64,000 nt of DNA from Microvirga sp. (GTDB taxonomy: Bacteria; Pseudomonadota; Alphaproteobacteria; Rhizobiales; Beijerinckiaceae): positions 104,052-168,051 of the forward strand of contig JAPSLB010000002.1 of assembly GCA_031181145.1 (NCBI GenBank), in the 5' to 3' direction. Below, one piece after another: positions 35,085 to 44,318 of this stretch. How positions within the stretch are numbered: the first letter of the stretch is position 1; each line of letters begins with the position of its first letter. The notes beneath the pieces were generated by a model. It was not told the DNA's origin. It did no database searches and was given only the letters and a program-made list of their open reading frames with translations. The translations under genes and the position numbers were made by a program.

Positions 35085-35306
35085 TCAGCGCGGAATGATC
35101 AGCTTCAGTCCGTAGACCAGGGCCGCAAAGGCCGCGAGGCTCATGAGATAGATCAGCACGAACCAGAGCAGGCGCTTGTATCGGCCCCGAAAGCGGCCTT
35201 CGCTTTCGGGATCGCTCCGATGCTCGTTGCCCGGAATGACGGATCGTTCGGCTCCCGACGATACGCTGGGGCGCCTCTCCGGCGGACGATGGATACCCGC
35301 CTGCAT
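35085..35306 (-). CDS. Small single-helix membrane protein of cytochrome bd operons (DUF2474-like)
   Basis: A 73-residue protein. The last 33 residues (YKRLLWFVLIYLMSLAAFAA, then LVYGLKLIIPR) form one transmembrane helix in the style of DUF2474 proteins found after cyanide-insensitive bd oxidase genes, comparable to CydX. The ATG overlaps the cydB stop by one base (TGATG), so it is translationally coupled. The first 40 residues are polar and proline/arginine-rich, unlike the short family norm. The DNA for roughly residues 23-34 resembles family A intergenic repeats, as if a repeat had been captured into the gene. Confidence 0.7.
   Translation of the reverse strand: MQAGIHRPPERRPSVSSGAERSVIPGNEHRSDPESEGRFRGRYKRLLWFVLIYLMSLAAFAALVYGLKLIIPR
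35206..35240 (-). repeat. Family A-like repeat fragment inside a coding region
   Basis: On the minus strand this reads CCGTCATTCCGGGCAACGAG and continues toward GATCCCG. It keeps the GTCATTCC.GG and GATCCCG ends of family A with a different middle. It is read in frame as part of the N-terminal extension of the DUF2474-like protein. Confidence 0.45.
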
Positions 35307-36355
35307 CAGTGATACCCGTAGCCGCCGCCCTTGATCTCCTCGGCCACCTTTCCACGGAACACGTAATAGGCATAGGCCGTGTAGGCGAAGGTGAGCGGCA
35401 TCACGATCGCAAATCCCACGAGCGCGAAGAGCTGGGAACTGACCGTATTGGCCGTATCCCAGATCGTCAGGTTCGGCGGCACGTTGTACGGAAAAAGACT
35501 GACGCCGAGCCCGAGATAGCCGAGCAGGAAGAGGCCGATGGCAAGGAAGAACGGGCGGTAGTGCCGCCCCTCTTCCAGGTCGCGCAACAGGCGATAGGCC
35601 ACATAGGCCGTAATCAGCGGGATCGGTGCGAGAAACGCAATATTGGGCCAGGAGAACCAGCGGGTTTCGATCTGCCTGCCGAGGAATGGAACCCAGAGGG
35701 AGACCACGGCCATGGCGACGATCGTCAGGATCAGGAAGCGCACGGCCATGCGCCGCGCCCAGATTTCGAGCTCGCCCGTGGTCTTCATCACGCACCAGGT
35801 CGCGCCGAGAAGACCGTAGCCGAAGATGAGGCCGATGCCGGTGACGACGCTGAAGGGAGTGAGGAAGTCGAAGGTGCCGCCGGTGAATTGGCGTCCGTCG
35901 TTGGCAAAGCCCTGCACGAAAGCGCCGAGCACCATGCCCTGGAAGAACGTCGCGAGCAGCGAGCCGAAGAAGAACGCATTGTCCCACAGGAATTTCGAAC
36001 GATCGGACTTGAAGCGGAACTCGAAGGCCACACCGCGAAAGATGAGCGCGATCAGCATGAGGATGATCGGCACGTAGAGCGCCGGCATGAGCACCGCATA
36101 GGCGACGTGGAACACCGCGAAGAGACCGCCACCGCCGAGGACGAGCCAGGTTTCGTTGCCGTCCCAGATCGGCGCCACGGAAAACATCATCCGGTCGCGC
36201 CAGTTCTCGCTGCGGGCCGCCTTGAACAGGATTCCGACGCCCAGATCGAACCCGTCGACGATCACGTACATCGCGACGGCCACCGCGATCAGGCCCGCCC
36301 AGATCAGCGGTAGCCAGAAGGCGAGACCTTCGTAATCGTTGCCAAATCCGAACAT
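35306..36355 (-). CDS. cydB: Cytochrome bd-type quinol oxidase subunit II
   Basis: A 349-residue integral membrane protein with about eight helices. It opens with LAFWLPLIWAGLIAVAVAMYVIVDGFDLGVGIL, the classic CydB start, and contains WDGNETWLVLGGGGLFAVFHVAYA and AFEFRFKS. It pairs with CydA in a two-electron-linked quinol oxidase with high oxygen affinity or, in the CIO subtype, cyanide resistance. The gene starts 12 nt after cydA and overlaps the downstream DUF2474-like gene by one base. Confidence 0.95.
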   Translation of the reverse strand: MFGFGNDYEGLAFWLPLIWAGLIAVAVAMYVIVDGFDLGVGILFKAARSENWRDRMMFSVAPIWDGNETWLVLGGGGLFAVFHVAYAVLMPALYVPIILMLIALIFRGVAFEFRFKSDRSKFLWDNAFFFGSLLATFFQGMVLGAFVQGFANDGRQFTGGTFDFLTPFSVVTGIGLIFGYGLLGATWCVMKTTGELEIWARRMAVRFLILTIVAMAVVSLWVPFLGRQIETRWFSWPNIAFLAPIPLITAYVAYRLLRDLEEGRHYRPFFLAIGLFLLGYLGLGVSLFPYNVPPNLTIWDTANTVSSQLFALVGFAIVMPLTFAYTAYAYYVFRGKVAEEIKGGGYGYH

Positions 36356-36367
36356 GCTCCCGTCCTC

Positions 36368-37804
36368 CTATTCCGCAGGTTGCGCCCGGTGGCCGGGCCT
36401 GCCCTCGATGCCCTCGTCCGGCACGGAGAACGGACGCTTCGGCTTCTTGCCGAGATCGTCGCCGCGGATGTCCTCGACCGGATCGGGCCCGCGCCGCAGG
36501 AGCTTTGCGAGATAATAGGAGCCGAACCCGAAGACGAAGGCATAGACGACGAGAAAGATGGCAAGCGATGTCGCGACTGCGCCCGCCGCAACGGGGGATA
36601 CGGCGTCGGCCGTTCGCAGATGCCCGTAGACCACGAAGGGCTGGCGACCGATTTCCGCCGTGAACCAGCCGAAGAGCACCGCCCCGAACCCGGACGGGGT
36701 CATCAGCATCGTGGCGGTGAGGAATGTCCGGTTGGTGAAGAGCGTCCTCTTCCAGCGCAGATACAGACTCCACAATCCGATGCCGAGCATCGCGAAGCCC
36801 AACCCCACCATGATGCGGAAGGAGAAGAATACAGGCCATACGGGTGGGCGGTCCTCGGGCGGGACCTCCTTGAGCCCCGGCACCTCTCCATCGAACGCAT
36901 GAGTGAGAACCCAGCTGCCGATCTTCGGGATGCCGATCTCGTAATGGTTCGTTTCCGCCGCCTCATCGGGGATGGCGAAGAGACGAAGCGGCATGTTGGA
37001 CATGCGCTCCCAGTTGCCCTCGATCGCTGCGAGCTTGGTAGGCTGGTACTTGAGGACGCCCAGACCGTGCAGATCGCCGATCACGATCTGGACCGGCACG
37101 AAGATGGCGGCGAACCATAAGGCCATCGACAGGGAGCGGCGCGAAGCCGCGAGCTTCCCCTCCGGCGCATCGTGGGGATGGCGCAGGAGCATCCAGGCTG
37201 ACATACCCGCCACCGCGAAGGCCGTGGTGATGTAGCATCCCAGCACCATGTGCGCATAGCGCAAGGGGAAGGACGGATTGAAGACGACCTTGAACCAGTC
37301 GACCGGCACCGCCTTGCCGTTCTCGATGACGAAGCCGTCCGGCGTCTGCATCCAGGAATTGGCGGAGAGAATCCAGAAGGCGGAAATGAGCGTGCCCAAG
37401 GCCACCATGCAGGTGGCGAAGAAATGGAGCCGATCGCCGACCCTCTCCCAGCCGAACAGCATGATGCCCAGGAAGGCTGCCTCCAGGAAGAAAGCCGTAA
37501 TCACTTCATAGGCGATGATCGGCCCCAGGACGTTGCCCGTGAACTCAGAGAAGCGGGACCAGTTCGTGCCGAACTGATAGCTCATGACGATACCAGAGAC
37601 GACACCGAGGCCGAAGGACACGGCGAAGACCTTGACCCAGAAGCGGAAGAGATTGCGGTAGAGCGGATTGCCCGTGCGAAGCCAGTTGAATTCCAGTGCG
37701 GCGAGCCAGCTCGCGAGGCCGATGGTAAAAGCCGGGAAGATGATGTGGAACGCAACCGTGAACGCAAATTGGATGCGCGACAGCATCAGGGCATCGAGTT
37801 CCAT
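36368..37804 (-). CDS. cydA: Cytochrome bd-type quinol oxidase subunit I
   Basis: A 478-residue subunit carrying hemes b558, b595 and d. Visible features: LSRIQFAFTVAFHIIFPAFTIGL with an axial histidine near residue 18, MSYQFGTNWSRFSEFTGNVLG, and the quinol-side segment GWFTAEIGRQPFVVYG near 385. It is about 45 residues shorter than E. coli CydA, consistent with a short Q-loop as in cyanide-insensitive oxidases (CioA); the DUF2474-like partner points the same way. It starts the cydAB unit 69 nt downstream of the MBL hydrolase gene. Confidence 0.95.
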   Translation of the reverse strand: MELDALMLSRIQFAFTVAFHIIFPAFTIGLASWLAALEFNWLRTGNPLYRNLFRFWVKVFAVSFGLGVVSGIVMSYQFGTNWSRFSEFTGNVLGPIIAYEVITAFFLEAAFLGIMLFGWERVGDRLHFFATCMVALGTLISAFWILSANSWMQTPDGFVIENGKAVPVDWFKVVFNPSFPLRYAHMVLGCYITTAFAVAGMSAWMLLRHPHDAPEGKLAASRRSLSMALWFAAIFVPVQIVIGDLHGLGVLKYQPTKLAAIEGNWERMSNMPLRLFAIPDEAAETNHYEIGIPKIGSWVLTHAFDGEVPGLKEVPPEDRPPVWPVFFSFRIMVGLGFAMLGIGLWSLYLRWKRTLFTNRTFLTATMLMTPSGFGAVLFGWFTAEIGRQPFVVYGHLRTADAVSPVAAGAVATSLAIFLVVYAFVFGFGSYYLAKLLRRGPDPVEDIRGDDLGKKPKRPFSVPDEGIEGRPGHRAQPAE

Positions 37805-37873
37805 ACCGCTTCCCCTTTAACGTCCTGTCCTGGCTTTTAGGGCGCGGGCGGCGTGAAACCAGAGGCGGTGGTG

Positions 37874-38752
37874 CTATGAGTACTGCCGATCTGGAATGAA
37901 TTCTGAACGAAGCGGCCGCCAGCCAGTGCTGAGGCGCTGCAGGGCCTCGAGCTCGACCGGGTCGTGGCTGCAGAAGATCCGCACGCTGCTCGAGCGGTCG
38001 TTCGCCAGAATCCGCAACCGGTCCTGGTTGCGAAGGCGCATGCTCCGGTTCTCCTCCATCATCCTCTGGTAAGCGAGGAGCCCCGGCGTGCACGACGGCT
38101 CCGCGTCCATTTCATGACGATGGAAATAGGCATCGCCCGCGTTGAGAAGCCATCCCTCGGGCGTGTCGATGGCAATGCCCGCATGCCCCATCGTGTGGCC
38201 GGGCAGCGGAATCATCAGGATCTCGGGCGGCAGGCCGTCGAGGTCTCGCACGGAATTGAAGCCGAACCAGCTCTCGCCGGACGGATCGTAGAAGCGCCAG
38301 TCGCGCACCCCGTCCCATTGCTCGGGGCGGTAGCGCCGGCGATGGATGAAGCCTTGGCGCACCTCCGCCTCCTCGACCTCGGCGCGCAGCACATGAACCG
38401 TGGCCTCAGGGAAATCCTCCAACCCGCCCGCGTGATCGAAATCGAGATGAGTGAGAACGATGTGGCGCACGTCCCGGGGCGAGAAACCGAGGCTCTTCAC
38501 CTGACCCAGGGCCGTGTAACGGTGCTCGAGCTGGATCCGGTTCACATGGACGAACAGGGGGCTAATCCGCCCATAGGGATCCTCCACATCGCGCGAGCCG
38601 AAGCCGGTGTCGACGAGTACAAGCCCGTGACGGTCTGTCTCGAGCAGCAGGCAATGGCATACCAGCTGTCCGGTGACCCCACGGCTCACTCCGTCCCAAA
38701 GCCTTCCTCCCACGGGGCACATGCAGCCGCAATTGAGATGATGAATGCGCAT
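37874..38752 (-). CDS. MBL-fold metallo-hydrolase (lactonase-like)
   Basis: A 292-residue metallo-beta-lactamase-fold enzyme. Metal ligands: THLDFDHAGG (HxDxDH) near residue 100, the histidine in LPGHTMGHAGI near 187, the aspartate in LNAGDAYFH near 207, and a late CSHDPVE. HLNCGCMCPVGG at the N-terminus and the overall layout resemble AttM/AiiA-like lactonases and related hydrolases. Quorum-signal lactonase activity is possible but not shown. It is co-directional with cydAB, 69 nt upstream, without an obvious terminator between. Confidence 0.85.
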   Translation of the reverse strand: MRIHHLNCGCMCPVGGRLWDGVSRGVTGQLVCHCLLLETDRHGLVLVDTGFGSRDVEDPYGRISPLFVHVNRIQLEHRYTALGQVKSLGFSPRDVRHIVLTHLDFDHAGGLEDFPEATVHVLRAEVEEAEVRQGFIHRRRYRPEQWDGVRDWRFYDPSGESWFGFNSVRDLDGLPPEILMIPLPGHTMGHAGIAIDTPEGWLLNAGDAYFHRHEMDAEPSCTPGLLAYQRMMEENRSMRLRNQDRLRILANDRSSSVRIFCSHDPVELEALQRLSTGWRPLRSEFIPDRQYS

Positions 38753-38834
38753 GGGAAGCCTCGCTGAACCGGACAGAGCGACACCCTAACGCCTCAGATC
38801 AGGAAAATGTTCGAGGCATGGAGGACCATGCCTT

Positions 38835-39161
38835 CTATCTGGGACAGGCGAAAGGCGGGAAGGTGCTTGCCGTACCTGCATTCATGGCGGCCACGACCAT
38901 CATGTTCGCAAGCGCCATCTCCTCCGCGGAGCGAGGACAGACATCGGCTTTGGTCCTACATCCGGATGCCAGAAAGGATTCATGCCTGTCGAGAAATTCC
39001 TGTCCCAACCCCTTCCCCTTCGTGCGCGCGAGGGCCTCGTCCCAGGCATTCCTGTAGCGGGAGCACTTCACCTCGACCCAACTCGGCTCCTGCGCGACGG
39101 CTGAGACCGACCCGATGAGGATCGTCGCGAGAACTACGGTTGCTTGCGTCAAACGGCTCAT
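38835..39161 (-). CDS. Small secreted hypothetical protein
   Basis: A 108-residue protein with an N-terminal signal peptide (SRLTQATVVLATILIGSVSA, cleaved before or after VAQ). The mature part (about 85 residues) has four cysteines (VKCSRYRNAW, SGCRTKADVCPRS, PFACPR) that could form two disulfides in the periplasm. I do not recognise the family. The ATG at 39161 puts the signal sequence at the start. It stands alone between the MBL gene and topoisomerase IB. Confidence 0.65.
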   Translation of the reverse strand: MSRLTQATVVLATILIGSVSAVAQEPSWVEVKCSRYRNAWDEALARTKGKGLGQEFLDRHESFLASGCRTKADVCPRSAEEMALANMMVVAAMNAGTASTFPPFACPR

Positions 39162-39300
39162 CTCGAATTTCGCCCCGGTGAGTGCGGCGCGATGGAACAC
39201 GCGGGACGTCTCAGGTCAAGGTGCTCGGGAGCAGGATCGAGCGCCATTTCCCCTTCCTTGTAGGGGGAAGAGGGCTCGAACGTGAGATGGCTCGGACCGT

Positions 39301-40470
39301 TCAAGCCCTCGCCTCGGGTCGACTCCTGGCCTGCTTACGGTCCGTCGACGAGCGGCGGCTCTTGGCCTGTTTTGCCGTCTGCTCCTCGACCTCGCGGGAG
39401 AGCCGCTCCTGCAGCAGGCTCAGCACCGCCGCCTCTTCGGGGCGGAGCGAGGGCAGATCCTCGCGCAGCTCGGCCTCGATCTCCTTCTTGATCTCCAGAA
39501 GCAGGCCGCCTTCGAGATAGCAATTGAACACTTCCGGATGCACATAGCACTTGCGGCAGATGGTGGGCGTATTGCCGAGGCGGGCGGCGACCTGCTCGAT
39601 GGCGGCGCGAATGTTCTTCTTTGCCTTCGCGTCGCTGTCGAACTGCTCGAATTCCGCCAGGGCCAGGGCCGCGAGCACGGTGCCGGCCCAGGTGCGGAAA
39701 TCCTTGGCGGTGATGTCGCGTCCCGTGATCTCCTTGAGATAGGCGTTCACGTCCGAGGACGTGATCGACTGGCGCTCGCCCTCGTCGTCGAGGTACTGGA
39801 ACAGATCCTGCCCCGGCAGGTCCTGGCAGGCTTTCACGATCTTGGCGACGCGACGATCCTTCACCTGCAGTTTCCAGGTCTTGCCGCTCTTGCCGTTGAA
39901 CTGGAAACGCAGCTCGCTGCCGTCCACCTTCACGTGCGGATCGCGCAGGGTCGTCAGGCCATAGCTCTTGTTCTGCCTCGCGTAATCCTCGTTGCCGACG
40001 CGGATCAGCGTGTTTTCGAGAAGATGAACCACCGTGGCCAGCACCTTCTCGCGAGGCAGGCCACGCTGGCTCATGTGCTCGCTGATGGTCTTGCGAATGG
40101 CGGGAAGCCCCCTGGCGAATTCGAGCATCCGCTCATATTTCGTGCTCTCGCGGACCTCCCGGAACGCGGGGTGGTAGCGATATTGCTTGCGCCCCTTCAC
40201 GTCGCGGCCCGTCGCCTGGATATGACCATTGGCCTTGGGACAGATCCACACATCGGTATAGGCGGGCGGAATGGCGAGCGACCTGATCCGGTCGAGCGTG
40301 GGCTGATCGTCCACCTTCTTCCCGTCAGGGCCCAGATAGGTGAAGCCCTTGCCCGATTTCTTGCGGCGGATGCCCGGCTCATCGTCGGAGACATAAACGA
40401 GCCCCGCCGTTTCGGCGGCATCGCGCGGGTCGACGATGGAATCGGTGGAGGGGTGCGGGTCCAGCAGCAT
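39301..40470 (-). CDS. DNA topoisomerase IB
   Basis: A 389-residue type IB topoisomerase like those of poxviruses and many soil bacteria. The N-terminal domain has GKGFTYLGPDGKKVDD and IPPAYTDVWICPKANGHIQATGRD. The catalytic domain carries the conserved arginine/lysine segments (LLENTLIRVGNEDYARQNKS, FQFNGKSGKTW) and the active-site tyrosine in CRKCYVHPEVF near residue 308. It relaxes supercoils through a 3'-phosphotyrosine bond. A basic C-terminal tail (KQAKSRRSSTDRKQARSR) may help DNA binding. The gene follows a SemiSWEET gene by 25 nt, so they may be co-transcribed. Confidence 0.93.
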   Translation of the reverse strand: MLLDPHPSTDSIVDPRDAAETAGLVYVSDDEPGIRRKKSGKGFTYLGPDGKKVDDQPTLDRIRSLAIPPAYTDVWICPKANGHIQATGRDVKGRKQYRYHPAFREVRESTKYERMLEFARGLPAIRKTISEHMSQRGLPREKVLATVVHLLENTLIRVGNEDYARQNKSYGLTTLRDPHVKVDGSELRFQFNGKSGKTWKLQVKDRRVAKIVKACQDLPGQDLFQYLDDEGERQSITSSDVNAYLKEITGRDITAKDFRTWAGTVLAALALAEFEQFDSDAKAKKNIRAAIEQVAARLGNTPTICRKCYVHPEVFNCYLEGGLLLEIKKEIEAELREDLPSLRPEEAAVLSLLQERLSREVEEQTAKQAKSRRSSTDRKQARSRPEARA

Positions 40471-40495
40471 GTCTCGCCTTCTTTGAAGCGGAGGG

Positions 40496-40825
40496 TCAAC
40501 CGGGCTGCGCCATGTGCGGTTCCTTCCTCAGGCCTGCGGCAGACTTGCCGGCCCGCGCCTCCTGACGGTCGTTGCGGATCTTCAGGAACAGGATGGTGCC
40601 GCTCAAGCCTAAGCTCAGCAGGTTGAAGACGATGAGCGGCATGGCACCGATCAGAAACCCGTAGATCGACCAGAGGGTGAAGGCGGTCACCGTCACCATG
40701 TACATACGTTTCGAGATCGCTGCCGTATCGCGCTCCCGCCATGCTTTCAGCACCTGTGGGACGAAGCTCGCCGTGGACAGAATTCCCGCAACCGTCGCCA
40801 GGATCGTCGGCAGCCACTCACTCAT
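40496..40825 (-). CDS. SemiSWEET / PQ-loop family small transporter
   Basis: A 109-residue membrane protein with three helices, the size of bacterial SemiSWEETs, which dimerise to move sugars. The PQ motif STASFVPQVLKAWRERDTAA lies in the first helix region, followed by TAFTLWSIYGFLIGAMPLIVF and a third helix LLSLGLSGTILFLKI. The substrate is unknown; sucrose or glucose would be the family expectation. It is upstream of, and 25 nt from, the topoisomerase IB gene. Confidence 0.9.
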   Translation of the reverse strand: MSEWLPTILATVAGILSTASFVPQVLKAWRERDTAAISKRMYMVTVTAFTLWSIYGFLIGAMPLIVFNLLSLGLSGTILFLKIRNDRQEARAGKSAAGLRKEPHMAQPG

Positions 40826-40930
40826 TCACGCCTCCTTTCCAGGCCGAATGCAACGAGCGGGAGAAAAGGGTAGTTCCCTCGGAGGATCGGGGCCGTTAGA
40901 ACAGCATATCCGTTTCATCCAAGGTTTCCC

Positions 40931-42079
40931 TTGCCGTCCGATCTTCCCGACCTCTCAGGCCGCAAGCTCGTCTTCGTCGTCACCGAGGACTGGTTCTTCG
41001 CCTCCCATTTCCTCCCCATGGCCCGGGCCGCACGCGAGCTGGGGCTCGAGGTGGCCGTCGTCACCCGCGTGCGTGCGCACCGGGAGACCATTGAGGCCAC
41101 CGGCGCGCGGGTGATCCCGCTGCAGGTCGAGCGGCGCAGCATCAATCCCATGGCGGCCGGCTACGCGGCGGGTCAACTCGCTGCGATCCTGAAGCACGAG
41201 AAGGCCGACATGGTCCATTGCATCGCTCTCAGGAGCATCCTGGTCGGAGGCTTCGCCGCTACCCTCGCGGGGGTCGGCCGCCGGGTCTATGCCCTCACCG
41301 GCCTCGGCTTCCTGGGTGCCCGGACGGACCGGGTCGGACGCCTGTCCCGGCGCGCCGTGCGGCTCCTGGTTCGCGGCATCGAGACCCCGAGGACCCGCTA
41401 TCTCTTCGAGAATACGGACGATCCGAAGCTCCTCGGCCTCGATCCGGCCGCCCCGAAGGTCACCATCGTCGGCGGGGCCGGCATCGACCCCGAAGCCCTC
41501 GTCCCCTCGCCCCTCCCCGCGCAGCCGCCGCTGAAGGTCGCGCTCGTCGCGCGCATGCTCTGGTCGAAGGGCGTGGACCTCGCCGTCGAGGCCGTGCGCG
41601 CGGCCCGGGCGAAGGGAGCGGAGATCGAGCTCTCCCTCTATGGTGCGCCCGACCCGTCGAATCCGAAGGCCGTTCCGGAAGAGACCCTGAGGGCCTGGGG
41701 CGCGGAACCCGGAATCGCCTGGCACGGCCCGACCCGGGACGTCGCGGCCGTCTGGCGCGATCACCACGTGGCCTGCCTTCCCTCCCGTGGCGGAGAGGGC
41801 CTGCCGCGAACGCTCCTGGAGGCGGCGGCCTGTGGCCGCGCCGTCGTCACCACGGACGTTCCGGGCTGCCGCACTCTCGTCCGTGACGGCGTGGAAGGCC
41901 TCCTCGTGTCGCCTGGAGGTTCCTCCGCGCTTGCGGACGCGCTCCTGTCCCTGGCCCGTGACCCGGAGCGCCTTGCCCGCATGGCCGCGGCGGCGCGCGT
42001 CCGGGTTCTCGACGGCTTTACGGAACAGGATGTGATGGACCGCGTCAAACGGCTTTACGCCTCTATGCTGAGCTCATGA
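40931..42079 (+). CDS. Glycosyltransferase, GT4 family
   Basis: A 382-residue GT-B fold transferase. The N-terminal Rossmann domain starts KLVFVVTEDWFFASHFLPMA; the C-terminal donor domain includes PLKVALVARMLWSKGVDLAVEA, then CLPSRGGEGLPRTLLEAAACG with the E-x7-E-like motif, and GVEGLLVSPGGSSALADAL. It resembles polysaccharide and O-antigen/exopolysaccharide glycosyltransferases; the acceptor is unknown. The apparent start is TTG at 40931 with AAGG upstream; the first ATG would remove the initial beta strand. It overlaps the next gene by 4 nt (ATGA). Confidence 0.85.
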   Translation: MPSDLPDLSGRKLVFVVTEDWFFASHFLPMARAARELGLEVAVVTRVRAHRETIEATGARVIPLQVERRSINPMAAGYAAGQLAAILKHEKADMVHCIALRSILVGGFAATLAGVGRRVYALTGLGFLGARTDRVGRLSRRAVRLLVRGIETPRTRYLFENTDDPKLLGLDPAAPKVTIVGGAGIDPEALVPSPLPAQPPLKVALVARMLWSKGVDLAVEAVRAARAKGAEIELSLYGAPDPSNPKAVPEETLRAWGAEPGIAWHGPTRDVAAVWRDHHVACLPSRGGEGLPRTLLEAAACGRAVVTTDVPGCRTLVRDGVEGLLVSPGGSSALADALLSLARDPERLARMAAAARVRVLDGFTEQDVMDRVKRLYASMLSS

Positions 42080-42726
42080 TCACCGACCCTCGCGCCTTCA
42101 TTCTCGCCGAAACGCGGCTCCTGCCGGTGCCCCATGCGCCGGAACTCTCTCTGCACGTGGCCGACGAGGCGACGGATCTGTGGCGGCGCACCGAGGAGGA
42201 GCTGGGAGAGATCGGCTTGCCGCCGCCCTTTTGGGCCTTCGCCTGGGCGGGCGGCCAAGCGCTTGCCCGCCATATCCTCGATCATCCCGAAATCGTGCGC
42301 GGCCGGCGCGTTCTCGATTTCGCATCGGGCTCTGGCCTTGTGGCCATTGCGGCCATGAAGGCGGGCGCCGCCGAGGTCGTCGCCTGCGACATCGACGGCT
42401 TCGCCATTGCGGCCATCGCGCTGAATGCCGAGGCGAACGGAGTCGCGGTCACGCCCCTCGAGGCCGACCTCATCGGCCAGGACCAGGGATGGGAGACGGT
42501 TCTTGCGGGCGACATCTGCTATGAGCGCGACCTCGCTGCCCGGGTGACGGAATGGCTGTTCGGTCTGAGCCGACGCGGAGCTACCGTCCTCATCGGCGAT
42601 CCCGGGCGCAGCTACCTTCCCAAAGACCGGCTCGACCGGCTTGCGATCTACGAGGTTCCGGTAACGAGAACCCTCGAGGATGCCGAGATCAAGAGGACGA
42701 GCGTCTTTGAATTCCGCCAGGAATAG
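42076..42726 (+). CDS. Class I SAM-dependent methyltransferase, ETF-beta lysine methyltransferase-like
   Basis: A 216-residue methyltransferase. PPPFWAFAWAGGQALARHIL near residue 50, the SAM loop VLDFASGSGLVAIAAMKAGA near 79, VVACDIDGFAIAAIALNAE near 98, and the catalytic-loop VLAGDICYERDLA near 147 match the PrmA-related group that methylates lysines of electron-transfer flavoprotein beta subunit. It therefore probably modifies a protein, not a small molecule. It overlaps the glycosyltransferase gene by 4 nt, yet a functional link is not obvious. Confidence 0.85.
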   Translation: MITDPRAFILAETRLLPVPHAPELSLHVADEATDLWRRTEEELGEIGLPPPFWAFAWAGGQALARHILDHPEIVRGRRVLDFASGSGLVAIAAMKAGAAEVVACDIDGFAIAAIALNAEANGVAVTPLEADLIGQDQGWETVLAGDICYERDLAARVTEWLFGLSRRGATVLIGDPGRSYLPKDRLDRLAIYEVPVTRTLEDAEIKRTSVFEFRQE

Positions 42727-42910
42727 CAACGGCCTGCGCCCGGTATCGTGTCGGGGGCGAAAACCGCGGCCGGATCGGTGCGGGGACGCCTCGCCGCCCG
42801 CAAGGCAGCCGCTCCCGACCTGTTGACGATGCCGCGCTTGACGGGAAAGGCTTTTGGCATCAGCTAAACGGCGACGGCCCTGAACTCAATGGCCGCTCCT
42901 GGATCGCAGC

Positions 42911-44194
42911 ATGTCTTTGATGTCCCCCTCCCCCGAAACCGCCTCCGAGAACCTGGCAGGGCCCGCTCCGCGTCATCGCACGGTGGGCGTCCGGGTCGGC
43001 TCCGTCATGGTCGGTGGCGGGGCGCCGATCGTGGTTCAGTCCATGACCAATACCGACACGGCGGATGTGGACGCCACCGTGGCCCAGGTGGCGGCGCTCG
43101 CCCGCGCCGGCTCCGAGCTGGTGCGCATCACGGTCGACCGGGACGAGGCCGCGGCCGCGGTGCCGAAGATCCGCGAGAGGCTCGACCGGCTCGGAGTGGA
43201 GGTCCCGCTCGTCGGCGATTTTCACTATATCGGCCATCAGCTTCTCGCCGACCACCCGGCCTGCGCGGAAGCCCTCGCCAAGTACCGCATCAATCCGGGC
43301 AATGTCGGCTTCAAGGAGAAGAAGGACCGCCAGTTCGCGGCCATCGTCGAGATGGCGATCAAGTACGGCAAGGCCGTCCGCATCGGCGCCAACTGGGGCT
43401 CGCTCGACCAGGAGCTTCTCACTCATCTCATGAACGAGAACGCGGCCTCCGCGTCCCCGCGCGACATGCGCTGGGTGACGCGCGAAGCCATGATCCAGTC
43501 CGCTCTCCTCTCCGCCGCCCGCGCGGAGGAGATCGGCCTCGGCAAGGATCGCATCATCCTGTCGGCCAAGGTTTCCGCCGTGCAGGACCTGATCGCCGTC
43601 TACCAGGAACTCGCGCGCCGGTCCGATTACGCCATCCATCTGGGCCTGACCGAGGCCGGCATGGGCACGAAGGGCATCGTCGCCTCTTCCGCGGCCATCG
43701 GCATCCTGCTGCAGCAGGGCATCGGCGATACGATCCGTTATTCCCTGACGCCCGAGCCGGGCGGGGACCGCACCCTCGAAGTGAAGACGGCGCAGGAACT
43801 GCTCCAGACCATGGGCTTCCGCACCTTCGTGCCGCTCGTCGCCGCCTGCCCCGGTTGCGGACGCACCACCTCTTCCGTCTTCCAGGAGCTGGCGCAGGAT
43901 ATTCAGAGCTGGATCTCGACCTCCATGCCCGAGTGGCGGCGCACTTATCCGGGCGTCGAGAACCTCAACGTGGCCGTGATGGGTTGCATTGTGAACGGGC
44001 CCGGCGAGTCGAAACACGCCAATATCGGGATCTCGCTGCCGGGCACCGGCGAGCAGCCGGCGGCGCCCGTCTTCATCGACGGGATGAAGGCGATGACGCT
44101 GCGCGGCCCGACGCTGGCGCAGGATTTCCAGAAGATCGTGCTCGATTACATCGAGAAGACCTATGGACAAGAGGGCCGCGACGCCGCCGAGTGA
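42911..44194 (+). CDS. ispG: 4-hydroxy-3-methylbut-2-en-1-yl diphosphate synthase
   Basis: A 427-residue enzyme of the MEP isoprenoid pathway that reduces 2-C-methyl-erythritol cyclodiphosphate to HMBPP. N-terminal [20 protein letters not shown] begins a TIM barrel. The [4Fe-4S] cysteines appear in [18 protein letters not shown] near residue 315 and [16 protein letters not shown] near 358. It is longer than E. coli IspG (372), as in other alphaproteobacteria. It provides precursors for the polyprenyl synthase encoded at 47.7 kb. The ATG at 42911 follows the start CTGGATCGCAGC without a strong RBS. Confidence 0.95.
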   Translation: MSLMSPSPETASENLAGPAPRHRTVGVRVGSVMVGGGAPIVVQSMTNTDTADVDATVAQVAALARAGSELVRITVDRDEAAAAVPKIRERLDRLGVEVPLVGDFHYIGHQLLADHPACAEALAKYRINPGNVGFKEKKDRQFAAIVEMAIKYGKAVRIGANWGSLDQELLTHLMNENAASASPRDMRWVTREAMIQSALLSAARAEEIGLGKDRIILSAKVSAVQDLIAVYQELARRSDYAIHLGLTEAGMGTKGIVASSAAIGILLQQGIGDTIRYSLTPEPGGDRTLEVKTAQELLQTMGFRTFVPLVAACPGCGRTTSSVFQELAQDIQSWISTSMPEWRRTYPGVENLNVAVMGCIVNGPGESKHANIGISLPGTGEQPAAPVFIDGMKAMTLRGPTLAQDFQKIVLDYIEKTYGQEGRDAAE

Positions 44195-44261
44195 GGCGGC
44201 GGACGCAACCATGGAACATCCAGCGAAATTCCGTTTTAAGCTCAGGCTCGATGTGCTAGAG

Positions 44262-44299
44262 AGCGCCCCGCGCCGGCAATGACGGCCGCTGCGCTTTTT
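44262..44299 (+). terminator. Possible terminator after ispG
   Basis: An AGCGC...GCGCT stem with internal GCGCCGG/CGGCCGC pairing is followed by TTTTT at 44294-44298. It lies about 70 nt after the ispG stop. The stem is imperfect, so this is a weak call. Confidence 0.4.
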
Positions 44300-44318
44300 G
44301 AGAATGAGAGGGTCGGAT

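Noticed and set aside
35307..36839. Long minus-strand frame upstream of the DUF2474-like start
   Set aside because: Only the last 73 codons after the cydB stop are independent; the rest is an out-of-frame reading of cydA and cydB.
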